From an uncultured Aquimarina sp. (GTDB lineage Bacteria > Bacteroidota > Bacteroidia > Flavobacteriales > Flavobacteriaceae), in NCBI GenBank assembly GCA_947498775.1, contig CANMLL010000006.1, positions 186,001 to 250,000 of the forward strand: a stretch of 64,000 nucleotides of DNA, written 5' to 3'. Position 1 is the stretch's first letter; the number at the start of each line of letters is the position of its first letter. This document shows, in pieces, positions 26,051-35,718 of the stretch. The notes under the pieces were generated by a model that was not told the origin of the DNA, did no database searches, and saw only the letters and a program-made list of their open reading frames with translations. The position numbers were made by a program, and so were the translations under genes.

Positions 26051-26695
26051 ATGAATAGAATATATGAACAAATGCCTTTTATCAAAGGATTTACAGTCTC
26101 GGCTTGTTTTAGTCTTTTATTATTAGTAATTCGAATCATGAAAACCGATTCTGTTTTTTACATATTTCTAGTCTGGAACCTCTTCCTGGCCTGTATACCA
26201 TATGCGATTACTATCCTCTTAACCCTCTGTAAAAATAATCGCTTTGTCTTTTGGCTAGGTTTTATTATCTGGCTCGCTTTTTTACCGAACTCACCTTATA
26301 TTTTAACCGATCTGCAACACATAAGATTAAGCACATTACAATCGGTTTGGTTTGATGTTTTACTCATCCTATCTTTTGCAGTTAACGGAATGATCATAGG
26401 ATTTGCCTCTTTGCAAATGATGCAAAAATCATTACAAGATCAGCTATCAAGGCAAACCATCAATATCATTACGTATGTAATCCTACTTCTTTGTGGGTTC
26501 GGGATTTATTTGGGTAGAGTTTTACGTTGGAACAGCTGGGATATTATCCAGAATCCTATCGCAATAGTATCTGATGTAGGTAAAAGAGTGCTATTTCCTA
26601 TTGAACATGTCAACACCTGGGCATTTACCATTGGTTTTGGCGGTTTTTTAATCATCACCTATCAATTAATTCAATATTACCAAGAGAAACAATAA
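26051..26695 (+). CDS. DUF1361 membrane protein
   Basis: A 214-residue integral membrane protein of the DUF1361 family. Diagnostic features are the motif WLAFLPNSPYILTDLQHI (about 76-93) and the downstream GFGIYLGRVLRWNSWDI segment (about 155-171). Six or so membrane helices are expected. Function unknown. It lies 12 bp after the small membrane protein and 26 bp before creD. Confidence 0.85.
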   Translation: MNRIYEQMPFIKGFTVSACFSLLLLVIRIMKTDSVFYIFLVWNLFLACIPYAITILLTLCKNNRFVFWLGFIIWLAFLPNSPYILTDLQHIRLSTLQSVWFDVLLILSFAVNGMIIGFASLQMMQKSLQDQLSRQTINIITYVILLLCGFGIYLGRVLRWNSWDIIQNPIAIVSDVGKRVLFPIEHVNTWAFTIGFGGFLIITYQLIQYYQEKQ

Positions 26696-26721
26696 TATAA
26701 ATACTATAAAATTTTAAATAT

Positions 26722-28077
26722 ATGGAAACCCAAAAACAAAAAAAATCGTTCGGGCAATGGCTCAAAACCTCAATAACTGTGCGCATGTTAATGGTTGGCA
26801 TACTAATACTAACATTACTTATTCCATTATCCTATATCAAAAACCTGATACGCGAACGTGCTTTTCGACAAGAAGCTGTGGTTAAAGAAATTAATCAGAA
26901 ATGGGGAAATGAAGTGCTTCTTTATGGTCCCGTATTGAAGATCCCTTATCAAATACATTCTTTAAAAAAAAGCTGGGATGACAAAACTAAATCTTATTTT
27001 GAAGAAGATCTCATAACCATAAATCATGCGTTCTTTTTCCCAAACACTTTGGAGTTCAAAACCAATGTAGAATCTGAAACCTTGGGAAGAAGTATTTATG
27101 AATCGGTTGTGTATACTGCCAGTATGCAAATAAATGGTTCATTTGTTACTCCTAATTTTGAAATAAAGGATATTGCAAATGAAGATATTTTATGGAACAA
27201 AGCCACTATCCTTATCAATTCTACAAACTTAAAAGGAATACGAAGTAATCTAGAATTAAAAATCGGAAAAGATAGTTATGGGTTACAATCTCGCTATGCT
27301 CAAAATTCATATACCAATACGTTGGAAACCGAATTTTTAAAAAACAATTCGTTACCCAAGGAAAACCCAATTGATTTTAGCATGGACCTTATTATCAATG
27401 GAAGTGAACAACTACGATTTATCCCTGTGGGTAGAGAAACCAATGTATCTATGACTTCTAATTGGGCATCGCCAAGTTTTAACGGTAATTATCTACCCGA
27501 TACCAAAACTAAAGTAATTAGTAAGGATGGTTTTAAAGCCAATTGGAAAGTATTACAGATTAACAGAGAGTTTGAACAAGAATTCTTTGGTCAACTTCCT
27601 GAGATTGATTCTTCTGCCTTTGGAGTAAAATTATTAATCCCCGTAGATGAATATCAAAAAAGTGAACGCGCCAGTAAATATGGTTATCTGGTTATTGCAC
27701 TTACTTTTCTAGTGTTTTTCTTAATACAGACGATTAGCAAGATTCATATTCATCCCTTTCAATATTTGATGATAGGATTAGCACTCACCATGTTTTATAC
27801 ATTACTCATTTCTATATCTGAGCACTCAAGCTTTTTGCATGCTTACATTATTGCTGGTATTGCAGTTGTATTGCTAATTTCAATATATTCAAAAGCGATT
27901 CTGAAAAGTTTTCGGTTTATGGGGTTTGTTGCTGCATCTCTTACTGCCCTTTACACCTTTATCTTTGTTATTATCCAGTTAGAAAATTATGCGTTGCTTG
28001 TAGGAAGCATTGGATTATTTATAATCTTAGGTACTATCATGATGATATCTCGGAAAATCGATTGGAAAAACGAATAA
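26722..28077 (+). CDS. creD: Inner membrane protein CreD
   Basis: A 451-residue protein of the CreD (Cet) family, linked in enterobacteria and Stenotrophomonas to envelope integrity, colicin E2 tolerance and beta-lactam response. An N-terminal membrane anchor (about 18-38) precedes a large periplasmic domain (about 55-305, with the conserved KTKVISKDGFKANWKVLQINR region), then a cluster of C-terminal helices (about 315-445). In this window it ends an operon run by a small winged-helix regulator rather than by CreBC. Confidence 0.9.
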   Translation: METQKQKKSFGQWLKTSITVRMLMVGILILTLLIPLSYIKNLIRERAFRQEAVVKEINQKWGNEVLLYGPVLKIPYQIHSLKKSWDDKTKSYFEEDLITINHAFFFPNTLEFKTNVESETLGRSIYESVVYTASMQINGSFVTPNFEIKDIANEDILWNKATILINSTNLKGIRSNLELKIGKDSYGLQSRYAQNSYTNTLETEFLKNNSLPKENPIDFSMDLIINGSEQLRFIPVGRETNVSMTSNWASPSFNGNYLPDTKTKVISKDGFKANWKVLQINREFEQEFFGQLPEIDSSAFGVKLLIPVDEYQKSERASKYGYLVIALTFLVFFLIQTISKIHIHPFQYLMIGLALTMFYTLLISISEHSSFLHAYIIAGIAVVLLISIYSKAILKSFRFMGFVAASLTALYTFIFVIIQLENYALLVGSIGLFIILGTIMMISRKIDWKNE

Positions 28078-28081
28078 AAAA

Positions 28082-28140
28082 TTTCTTGAAACCAATTATC
28101 TCCGAAGCATCGCTATCCTGGAATTATTTGGATTAAGCTT
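28082..28140 (+). repeat. Intergenic repeat copy 1
   Basis: A ~57-bp segment starting TTCTTGAAACC, right after the creD stop, resembles the segment at 28731-28790 after the DUF192 gene at about two thirds of positions. See copy 2. Confidence 0.45.
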
Positions 28141-28153
28141 GGTATAAAAATAG

Positions 28154-28190
28154 AAAAGTCACGCTTTACATTTTTGAGGTGTGACTTTTT
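28154..28190 (+). terminator. Intrinsic terminator after creD
   Basis: 9-bp stem AAAAGTCAC (28154-28162) with GTGACTTTT (28181-28189), then T run. Confidence 0.75.
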
Positions 28191-28220
28191 TATCTACATT
28201 TAGTCTTTAAAACCAATTTG

Positions 28221-28718
28221 ATGAAAAAAAACAGTTATTTACCCTTAATAGCAATGGTAGCCATCGGTTTGTTTTCCTGTAAAACCGAAACTAAGAACGA
28301 ACAGATCCTCACCAAAGAAATTACATTTACCAAAGAAGGAGAGCTTTCTTTATTTGACCTTCAGGATTCTATTCCCATGGTTATCCAAAAGTTGGATATT
28401 GAGATTGCCGATGATGAATATCAAATCCAAACCGGGTTAATGTATAGAAAGTCTATGCAGAATAACCAGGGAATGCTATTTACTTTTCCTAACGAAGCTC
28501 CTCGATCTTTTTATATGAAGAATACAGAGTTTCCATTGGATATTATTTTTATCAATTCTAAAAATAAAGTGGTTAGCATCCAAAAAAATGCACAACCCCT
28601 TAATGAGTCATCACTACCTTCTGAAGGTCCTGCCCAATATGTGTTGGAAGTAAACGCAGGTTTATCAGAAAAATGGAATTTAAGATCTGGTGATTCTATC
28701 TCCATTGTGAAATTATAG
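28221..28718 (+). CDS. DUF192 lipoprotein
   Basis: A 165-residue lipoprotein (lipobox LFSC, Cys20) carrying a DUF192 domain: the DDEYQIQTGLMYRKSM segment (about 75-90), MLFTFPNEAPRSFYMKNT (about 95-112) and a C-terminal YVLEVNAG turn. DUF192 is a compact beta fold of unknown function in bacteria and archaea. A TTG lies one codon earlier, but ATG at 28221 is the natural start. Confidence 0.85.
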   Translation: MKKNSYLPLIAMVAIGLFSCKTETKNEQILTKEITFTKEGELSLFDLQDSIPMVIQKLDIEIADDEYQIQTGLMYRKSMQNNQGMLFTFPNEAPRSFYMKNTEFPLDIIFINSKNKVVSIQKNAQPLNESSLPSEGPAQYVLEVNAGLSEKWNLRSGDSISIVKL

Positions 28719-28730
28719 GTAAATAAAAAA

Positions 28731-28790
28731 CTTCTTGAAACCGACTATTCCCGAGGCAGAGCCATCGGAGAATCATTTAGACTAACTGCT
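28731..28790 (+). repeat. Intergenic repeat copy 2
   Basis: Directly after the DUF192 stop, beginning TTCTTGAAACC. Aligned to copy 1 it keeps TTCTTGAAACC, a central CCGA(A/G)GCA block and an ATTTnGA(C/T)TAA end. Could be a dispersed element or a decayed duplication. Confidence 0.45.
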
Positions 28791-28797
28791 TTATCTC

Positions 28798-30384
28798 ATG
28801 CATAAAACCATCACCAAAATAGTAGTTCTAATTGTTTGCACAATAACAATGCATGCTCAAAAAGGAATACAGGATACCAAAACTACAGCAGAACGAGATA
28901 TTGAAAGACTTACGCAACATCAGCAAAAGGATTTCAACACACGAGATTATGAAACGTTTAAGCTATATACCGATTCAATTTTGGATATTGCTCAAAAAAA
29001 CGACCTCAAAGAATTAGAAATCGATGCTATTATTAGACAAGGAGTATACTACAAGAAAATAGCAGCATATGACAAAGCCTTATCTCATTATCTAAAGGCT
29101 CTGGACAAATCTAAAGCTATCCCCGACAGCTATAAAAAGCAAACCGTTATTTTGATTAATAGCGGCAATATTTACAATGAGATATTTAATCCCGATGAGG
29201 CTATTATTAACTTTAACAATGCCTTGAAATATATAGAAAACCACAAGGGTCCTGATGTTTATAAAATGGCATGTTTAATAGGACTGGCAGATGCTGCTAC
29301 CTTAAAGAAGGAATATAAAAAAGCATTAGATTACAACAAAAAAGCAAAACAAATTGGTGAACAACTAAAACGAAATGATATGATCATAGCTGCCTTAAAT
29401 AATATGGCCAGTAATTATCTTGATTTGAAAAAATATGACACCTCACTTGAATGTAGTGAAAAAGCATTGAGCCTGCCTGATGATGAACAATCCTCAGAAA
29501 GAAGAGCATTAAGTTTTTATCTTAAAGGAGTAGCGTTGCTAGAATTGGAAAGGTATGATGAAGGAATTTTACCACTACAAATGGCCCAGGGCATAGCGTT
29601 TACAAACGAATATCGAAAGATACAAATGAACACTCACAAAAAGCTTGCTCGGGCATATGATAAAAAAAAGGATTTCGAAAAGGCCAATATGCAACGTAAA
29701 GGATATATTCATTATAAAGAATTATACTTACAATCATTATCCAAAACACAAAGGATCGAAGTCGAAAGAAGGCTAGAGAATACAAATAGCGAGAAAAGAT
29801 ACTACATATTTACTGGTCTAGTATGTATTTTGATTTTATCTGGTTTTTTATTTTTCTACATTAAAAAAAATAAATTAACCAAAGAAGAAGCAATTAGGCT
29901 TAAAGAAGATAGAATACTTCTGAAAAATGAAAATGAAGCGCTCAAAACAAAAATTTATAAACTCGCAAAACAAAATACTTCTTCAACAAATTCAAAAGAA
30001 AACAACTCTATTGCCTACCAAAAACCCTCATTAACCGAAGATGATCGAGAATTCTATCTAAAAAGAATTCTGGACTATATGGAAACAGAAAAACCTTTTC
30101 TTGATATGGATATTAAGCAATCAGATATTGCCCAAAATCTTTCAATGAGCGTACATCAATTTTCTGAAGTTCTAAATGTTTCCTTAAAAAAGAATTTTAA
30201 CAATTTTATAAATCTTTACCGTATTAATGAAGCAAAAAAAATGATGAAAAAACCAGAGTATGAAAACTATAAAATTTTGGCCATAGCTTATGAAGCTGGA
30301 TTTAATAGCAAAACATCATTTAACCGCGTCTTTAAACAACTGGTTGGGCAAACACCATCAGAGTATAAGCAACAATTTGTCTGA
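28798..30384 (+). CDS. TPR-AraC hybrid transcriptional regulator
   Basis: A 528-residue one-component regulator. The signal peptide (about 1-20, MHAQ) is followed by a periplasmic TPR domain (about 30-310; ALSHYLKALDKSK, ALDYNKKAKQIGEQL and others), a single membrane helix (about 338-357, YYIFTGLVCILILSGFLFFY), a cytoplasmic coiled coil (358-395) and a C-terminal AraC-type double helix-turn-helix (about 425-525; ILAIAYEAGFNSKTSFNRVFKQ). This architecture senses a periplasmic signal and acts directly on DNA. Target genes unknown. Confidence 0.88.
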   Translation: MHKTITKIVVLIVCTITMHAQKGIQDTKTTAERDIERLTQHQQKDFNTRDYETFKLYTDSILDIAQKNDLKELEIDAIIRQGVYYKKIAAYDKALSHYLKALDKSKAIPDSYKKQTVILINSGNIYNEIFNPDEAIINFNNALKYIENHKGPDVYKMACLIGLADAATLKKEYKKALDYNKKAKQIGEQLKRNDMIIAALNNMASNYLDLKKYDTSLECSEKALSLPDDEQSSERRALSFYLKGVALLELERYDEGILPLQMAQGIAFTNEYRKIQMNTHKKLARAYDKKKDFEKANMQRKGYIHYKELYLQSLSKTQRIEVERRLENTNSEKRYYIFTGLVCILILSGFLFFYIKKNKLTKEEAIRLKEDRILLKNENEALKTKIYKLAKQNTSSTNSKENNSIAYQKPSLTEDDREFYLKRILDYMETEKPFLDMDIKQSDIAQNLSMSVHQFSEVLNVSLKKNFNNFINLYRINEAKKMMKKPEYENYKILAIAYEAGFNSKTSFNRVFKQLVGQTPSEYKQQFV

Positions 30385-30561
30385 TCAAGATCTAAGATTG
30401 TTTATAAAAGTTTCATGCTTAAAACTCCAAAATCTTATTCTTTACCTTGCCGAAAAAGTGAAGTGGTTTAACCCGTTTAAGCTTTTTTCAATTCGCTATA
30501 AAAATGTCCTTTTTTACTCAATTTTCATCTTCTTCTTACTTCGTAGCGCTGCTATGAAATG

Positions 30562-30595
30562 CAAAAAACACTTCAATTAATCAAAAAACACTTCA
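30562..30595. repeat. Direct repeat CAAAAAACACTTCA x2
   Basis: The 14-mer occurs at 30562-30575 and 30582-30595, 20 bp apart (two helical turns), downstream of the AraC-type gene. Possibly a decayed repeat; no function apparent. Confidence 0.45.
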
Positions 30596-30604
30596 GTATC
30601 TCAA

Positions 30605-30639
30605 TAAAAAATCCGTTGCGATTTGCAACGGATTTTTTA
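30605..30639. terminator. Bidirectional terminator between AraC-type gene and secDF
   Basis: Perfect 15-bp stem TAAAAAATCCGTTGC (30605-30619) with its complement at 30625-30639, loop GATTT, with T/A runs on both sides; it serves the convergent regulator and secDF genes. Confidence 0.92.
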
Positions 30640-30661
30640 TTAATCAAGCTCAAAAAGATGA

Positions 30662-33600
30662 CTAGTTCTTTTCTTCACTATCTTTTTCTTTAGTCTTTAA
30701 ACCAACTTTTTTTATTGTATCGTGCATTATCGGTGTCGCAATAAATAATGATGAATAGGTACCTATTAACACTCCTATAATTAACGAGAACATAAACCCT
30801 CTAAGTGGCACTGCAAAAATAAATATCGCTACAAGCACCAATAAGGTAGTTAACGATGTATTTAACGTACGACTTAAGGTACTATTTAGTGCTCCATTTA
30901 CATTTTTATCTAATGGCCATGTGGTATGTTCTTTAAAGAATTCCCTGATTCTATCAAACACTACCACTGTATCATTCAGCGAGTAACCGATTACAGTAAG
31001 TATTGCAGCTATAAATGCCTGGTCAATTTCCATATTGAAAGGCATAAATTTCCAGGTAAGTGAGAACACACCAAGTACTACCAATACATCATGGAATACT
31101 GCGGCAACCGCACCTAAACTAAACTGCCATCTTCTAAATCGCAGTAAAATATACAAGAATACTACTATCAACGAAGCTAAAACAGACCAAAAGGCAGCTT
31201 GCTGAATATCATCTGCAATAGTAGGCCCAACTTTCATAGAAGACATGATACCCACTTGTTTGTTATCATCTCCATTTGCAAACTCATCATAGGTTAACCC
31301 TTCTGTTAAATAAGGTTTTAAAGCCTCAAACAACTTATTAGAGATCTCCCTATCAACCTCTTCTCCGGTTTCATTAACCTTATATTTAGTAGTAATTTTT
31401 AACTGATTGTTTGCTCCAAGAGTCTTGGCTTGTGCACTTTCAAAAACAGCAATAAGATCTTTTTCCACAGTCGTAGGTACAACATCCTTTGCAAATCTCA
31501 CCGTATACGTTCTTCCTCCAACAAAATCTACTCCATAATCCAGATTATTTGTAAACAAAGATCCAACACCCAAAATGATAATAATTCCTGAAATAACATA
31601 AGCTATCTTACGCTTCTTAAGGAAGTTAATATTGACATTTTTGAATAGGTTTTTGGTTGCTCCCGTTGAGAATGGAAGTTCTTTTCCATTTTTACCATAC
31701 CCATCGATAAACAATCGGGTAACAAAAATTGCCGTAAATAACGAAGTTAGAATACCTATTAACAAGGTAGTTGCAAAACCTTTAACCGGTCCTGTACCAA
31801 TAACTAATAATATAAGTCCAGTAAGCCCGGTAGTAATATTTGCATCAAGGATAGATGATAATGCATTATTAAAACCATCTTTAATTGCGTCTACCTGAGA
31901 TTTACCTTTGGCAAGTTCTTCTCGAATTCTTTCAAATATTAACACGTTTGCATCTACAGACATACCGATAGTTAATACAATACCTGCGATACCGGGAAGT
32001 GTTAATACTGCTTTTAATCCAGCTAATACTCCAAAAATGAATAAGATATTTACTACAAGTGCTACATCTGCAAAAGCACCTGCTTTTCCATAATAAAATA
32101 TCATCCATATCAAAATTAATACTAAAGCAATCGCGAAAGACATCACACCACTATCGATAGCTTCTTGACCAAGTGATGGCCCTACCACTTCACTTTGAAT
32201 GATATCGGCAGAAGCTGGTAATTTACCTGCTCTCAGTACATTCGCTAAATCTTGTCCTTCTTCTACAGAAAAGTCACCAGAAATCTCACTTCTACCTCCG
32301 CTTATTTTTCCTTTAGAAACTCCTGGCGCAGAGTATACGATATTATCTAAGACGATAGCTATTTGGCTTCTTTGATTAAAAGCACGCTCGGTCATTTCTT
32401 CCCATTTCTTGGCTCCTTTACCATCCATTTGCATAGAAACCACAACATTATTAGTTTGATCATAAGTCTGAGAAGCATCAGTAATAACTCCTCCACTTAA
32501 TTCAGGTTCATTATCTCTATTTCCTTTAAGTGCATAAAAATCAATGATCTCGGCATCTTTTTTCCCTTTACTCCAAGCAAACTTAGTGTATCTAAGGTTT
32601 TGTGGAAGCAATGCTCTAATATCTGATCTCCTAAAAAATGTTCCCAACTGTGCCGTATCCTTTACATTTGCAGAAAACAATGCTCCTGGAACAAGAGGGA
32701 AACTTATCAGATCATTTACTGGATTTACCTCTGCTTCTATTTCAGTAGAATCTTCAGCATCTTCTAATAAATTCTCGATTGCCTCATCTGCAGAAGATTT
32801 AGTGGTATCAACCTGGGCAGAATCTACTACTTTTTCGATTGTTTCTTCTACCTGCTCTTTATTTTGTTCATTTTTAGAATCAAGCTCTTGTTTAAGTAAC
32901 AAATTAGCTGCATTGATAAAATTGCCCAATTCTTGAGAAGTCTCTACATCCCAAAATTCAAGTTGCGCAGTACTTTGCAATAATTTCTTAACTCTATCTA
33001 CATCCTTTGCCCCTGGTAATTCTACCAAGATACGTCCGGATTCTCCTAAACGTTGAATATTAGGTTGTGTAACTCCAAATTTATCAATCCGTTTACGCAA
33101 TACTTCAAATGCAGAGGTCACAGACTCGTCTATTTTTCTTCTCAAAACAGGTTTCACCTGCTCATTAGTCATATCATAAATGATATCATCACTAAGGTTC
33201 TTATTTGCAAAAATATCTGGCGAAGCCAATTTTGCATCAGGAATCTTTTCAAATTCTATAAAGAAATCCTCTATATAATTATTTTGACTATTCTTCTGAA
33301 TCTCATCTGTAGCCAACAATGCTTGATTGAATGATGGATCTTTGGATTTATTAGCTAAACCCTTTAAGATATCCTTAACCGAGATTTGAAGAATTACATT
33401 GATCCCTCCTTTAAGGTCAAGTCCTTTGTTAAGCTCTTTATTTTTTGCATAATTATAAGTAATACCGGCAAAAATTTCTTCTTTACCAATAGAATCCAAA
33501 TAATCACGTTTTGCAGTTTCTCTTAATTTTGAATAGTTCTCTACGGTTTCTGAATACTTTTGTTGGGCATAAGTTTCGGCCTCTTTCTCTTTTGTGTAGG

Positions 33601-33682
33601 TTAAGTACGTATATGATAATTGGTATACACATACCAACCCAAATAAAATCGCAAATATCCTAACAAGTCCTTTATTTTGCAT
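30662..33682 (-). CDS. secDF: Fused protein translocase subunit SecDF
   Basis: A 1006-residue fusion of SecD and SecF, the proton-driven accessory that pulls exported proteins through SecYEG. The SecD half has an N-terminal membrane helix, the P1 periplasmic domain with GLDLKGGINVILQ, the P1 head (about 360-490; QMDGKGAKKWEEMT, YSAPGV, ISGDFS), then membrane helices with the D-rich GMSVDANVLIFERIREEL motif. The SecF half starts about residue 690 and has VDFVGGRTY and the YSLNDTVVVFDRIREF motif. An acidic, threonine-rich insertion (about 265-320) lies within P1, as in other Bacteroidota. Confidence 0.96.
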   Translation of the reverse strand: MQNKGLVRIFAILFGLVCVYQLSYTYLTYTKEKEAETYAQQKYSETVENYSKLRETAKRDYLDSIGKEEIFAGITYNYAKNKELNKGLDLKGGINVILQISVKDILKGLANKSKDPSFNQALLATDEIQKNSQNNYIEDFFIEFEKIPDAKLASPDIFANKNLSDDIIYDMTNEQVKPVLRRKIDESVTSAFEVLRKRIDKFGVTQPNIQRLGESGRILVELPGAKDVDRVKKLLQSTAQLEFWDVETSQELGNFINAANLLLKQELDSKNEQNKEQVEETIEKVVDSAQVDTTKSSADEAIENLLEDAEDSTEIEAEVNPVNDLISFPLVPGALFSANVKDTAQLGTFFRRSDIRALLPQNLRYTKFAWSKGKKDAEIIDFYALKGNRDNEPELSGGVITDASQTYDQTNNVVVSMQMDGKGAKKWEEMTERAFNQRSQIAIVLDNIVYSAPGVSKGKISGGRSEISGDFSVEEGQDLANVLRAGKLPASADIIQSEVVGPSLGQEAIDSGVMSFAIALVLILIWMIFYYGKAGAFADVALVVNILFIFGVLAGLKAVLTLPGIAGIVLTIGMSVDANVLIFERIREELAKGKSQVDAIKDGFNNALSSILDANITTGLTGLILLVIGTGPVKGFATTLLIGILTSLFTAIFVTRLFIDGYGKNGKELPFSTGATKNLFKNVNINFLKKRKIAYVISGIIIILGVGSLFTNNLDYGVDFVGGRTYTVRFAKDVVPTTVEKDLIAVFESAQAKTLGANNQLKITTKYKVNETGEEVDREISNKLFEALKPYLTEGLTYDEFANGDDNKQVGIMSSMKVGPTIADDIQQAAFWSVLASLIVVFLYILLRFRRWQFSLGAVAAVFHDVLVVLGVFSLTWKFMPFNMEIDQAFIAAILTVIGYSLNDTVVVFDRIREFFKEHTTWPLDKNVNGALNSTLSRTLNTSLTTLLVLVAIFIFAVPLRGFMFSLIIGVLIGTYSSLFIATPIMHDTIKKVGLKTKEKDSEEKN

Positions 33683-33861
33683 TATTTATTATTTTGGTCA
33701 AACCTCTATTAAAAATGAGTAATTATAAAACTCATCCAAGATTTGAAAATTATTTTGAATTATTTAATCCTATGTAATTAAGCTTTATCACATGATTGAT
33801 TAAGCTATATTTAAAAGTTAAACTGGTTTTTAGGAATTTCTTAAAAGCTGTGAATTCCCAA

Positions 33862-34482
33862 TTAAGCAATTGGCCCGGCTCTTACTTCTGGAATATTATG
33901 TGAAGTTCCATGTATTGTAATTGCAATACTAGTATTTACTTTTTGGGCAACTTTTACAAGCTCATCAATAGTATTAGCCTCAATTGCAGTAATAAAACTA
34001 TACAAGTTAGCTCCAAAATCACTGTCCTGTTCTTGTTTTACTTCTACAACATATTTACCATTAAAGTCACACCCAAAATCCGTGCTTTTTTGGATTTCAT
34101 GAACATCGAGGTTATAGTCTTTTGTGTTTTTATGTAAAGGAAATTGGTTGTTTTCTTCATTTTGGTCATAAAAACCATGGTCAAGCTCTACATTTTGAGC
34201 TATTGAAAGTATTCTTTTTATGCATTCTACATCTTCATCACTGTAATATGTAATTCTAAGGGTACCATCTTCTAATTCCTTTGATATCCTGGTGTGCTTG
34301 GCACCAATAGATTGCAATTGTTTCTTTACAATTGTTATTGCGCTTTGAGCTTCTGGAGAGGTAATCTCAATATTCACAAACTCTAACACAATTTCTTGAT
34401 TAGGTATCACAGTTTGTTGCTGAGTAACAACAAGTATTGCCAGTAGAGTGATTAAAGTTCTGAAGTACCATTTTTTCTTCAT
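33862..34482 (-). CDS. Exported protein of unknown function near secDF
   Basis: A 206-residue protein with an N-terminal membrane/signal segment (MKKKWYFRTLITLLAILVV). The next block (about 35-95; EIVLEFVNIEITSPEAQSA, then a helix and LRITYYSDEDVECIKRIL) has the strand-helix-strand rhythm of a ferredoxin-like fold, as does the P1 base of SecD, but homology is unproven. It contains two cysteines in the mature part. ATG at 34482 is chosen because a -7 box (TATATTTG) sits 4 bp upstream of it, which excludes an earlier in-frame start. It lies between secDF and a SecD-like lipoprotein. Confidence 0.6.
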   Translation of the reverse strand: MKKKWYFRTLITLLAILVVTQQQTVIPNQEIVLEFVNIEITSPEAQSAITIVKKQLQSIGAKHTRISKELEDGTLRITYYSDEDVECIKRILSIAQNVELDHGFYDQNEENNQFPLHKNTKDYNLDVHEIQKSTDFGCDFNGKYVVEVKQEQDSDFGANLYSFITAIEANTIDELVKVAQKVNTSIAITIHGTSHNIPEVRAGPIA

Positions 34483-34709
34483 CCGGCAAATATAAAAAAA
34501 TAAAAACTGCATTTCTAAGGTCTATAGATAAATATCTGTAGAATCTTTTTAAGGTTACAAACCATTTTAAAAAAGCACAGCTTAGAAGCCTTCAATACAT
34601 TTGTCTTTAAGCATATACACTTACTTTTGACTTTAGTCTATACTTTTGAAAACAAGTTGTAAGAATTATAATTTCAATAGGCATCAAATGGTCCTAATTG
34701 AAGACATCA

Positions 34710-35654
34710 TTATTTTAATTTCTCTACATGAATATCTAATACACTTATTTTTGGAATAACGCCAGTGTTTAGAATATTTGCCAAATCTTGAGCTTCGTCG
34801 ACTGTAAAATCCCCAGAAATTTCTGAAGCTCCCTCAGTAATCGGACCCGACGAAACACCTGGAGCACTATAAACCTCATCATCGATCACCATTGCAATTT
34901 GAGACCTTTCCTGATATACCTTTCTTGTCAGATCCTCCCATAACCGTGTTCCCTCTTCATTCATTTGAATAATTATCACAGCTTTTCCAAATTGATCCAA
35001 ACCCATAGTAGATTGCATAACGACATTTCCGTTTAAAGCAGGTTTGGCTCGCCTGTTTAGTTTTAAGGCATATAGCGGTAAATTTTCTGTATTCTTGTCC
35101 TTTATTCCCCATAAAAACTTGATAAATCTTCTTTCTTCAGGAAGAGCACTATCAGCAGATCTTAAAGATAATAATGAATTGATTTTTGAAGTATCGTTTA
35201 CAGATACATGGAATAGTATTGAACCTCTCTGATGCCCCTGACTTTTAAATAAATCAAATAATGGATTTTGCTCCTCATTACCATTTTTGGATACTGTATT
35301 AAGCTCGGTCATAAAATCAACCATACTATCCATTCTATAAGTTTCGTAGAAATCAAGTCTACCAGGGCAAACCATTAAATCTGTAATACGTTTGGAATCA
35401 TAATGAGTCGCCGCTTCAAGGTAAATTTGATTTTTTCCATCAACGCGCTCTAGGCGATTAATAACTGCAACTTTATCGATTCTATTACGCAACGTTTTTA
35501 TGATACTATTGATCTTGCTCTCTGATTGTAGTTTTTTGTCAAATGCAATATGTACACTAATAATCTTGTCGGGCACAGGTCCAGAATTACAAGATAAAAT
35601 AGTAAAAGCAAAGATGGCAAAAAACAAAAATTTGAAGAATCTCTTTATACACAT
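34710..35654 (-). CDS. SecD P1-domain lipoprotein (stand-alone SecD-like protein)
   Basis: A 314-residue lipoprotein (signal ending TILSC, Cys about 22) made only of a SecD-type periplasmic region; there are no membrane helices after the anchor. The C-terminal block matches the P1 head of the window's own SecDF: both share RSQIA-V-D--VYSAPGVS, EISGDF and EAQDLAN/EGQDLAN. The N-terminal block (SIIKTLRNRIDKVAVINRLERVDG) matches the P1 base (AFEVLRKRIDKFGV...LGESG). An upstream GTG start would lie inside the mdh terminator, so ATG at 35654 is used. Likely a diverged partial duplicate, possibly a SecDF partner. Confidence 0.75.
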   Translation of the reverse strand: MCIKRFFKFLFFAIFAFTILSCNSGPVPDKIISVHIAFDKKLQSESKINSIIKTLRNRIDKVAVINRLERVDGKNQIYLEAATHYDSKRITDLMVCPGRLDFYETYRMDSMVDFMTELNTVSKNGNEEQNPLFDLFKSQGHQRGSILFHVSVNDTSKINSLLSLRSADSALPEERRFIKFLWGIKDKNTENLPLYALKLNRRAKPALNGNVVMQSTMGLDQFGKAVIIIQMNEEGTRLWEDLTRKVYQERSQIAMVIDDEVYSAPGVSSGPITEGASEISGDFTVDEAQDLANILNTGVIPKISVLDIHVEKLK

Positions 35655-35670
35655 AGGTTTTTGATTAAAA

Positions 35671-35692
35671 AAAGCCACAATGAAGTGGCTTT
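35671..35692 (-). terminator. mdh terminator
   Basis: 8-bp stem AAAGCCAC (35671-35678) with GTGGCTTT (35685-35692); on the minus strand a T7 run follows. It separates mdh from the SecD-like gene. Confidence 0.85.
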
Positions 35693-35718
35693 GATAGTAA
35701 CTTGATTGCTATTGGAAA

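Noticed and set aside
30290..30580. Plus-strand ORF overlapping the 3' end of the TPR-AraC gene
   Set aside because: Out-of-frame shadow of the AraC domain running into the terminator region; no start context or recognisable product.
35655..35678. Extended GTG start of the SecD-like lipoprotein
   Set aside because: The GTG lies within the stem of the mdh terminator; ATG at 35654 begins a proper lipoprotein signal.
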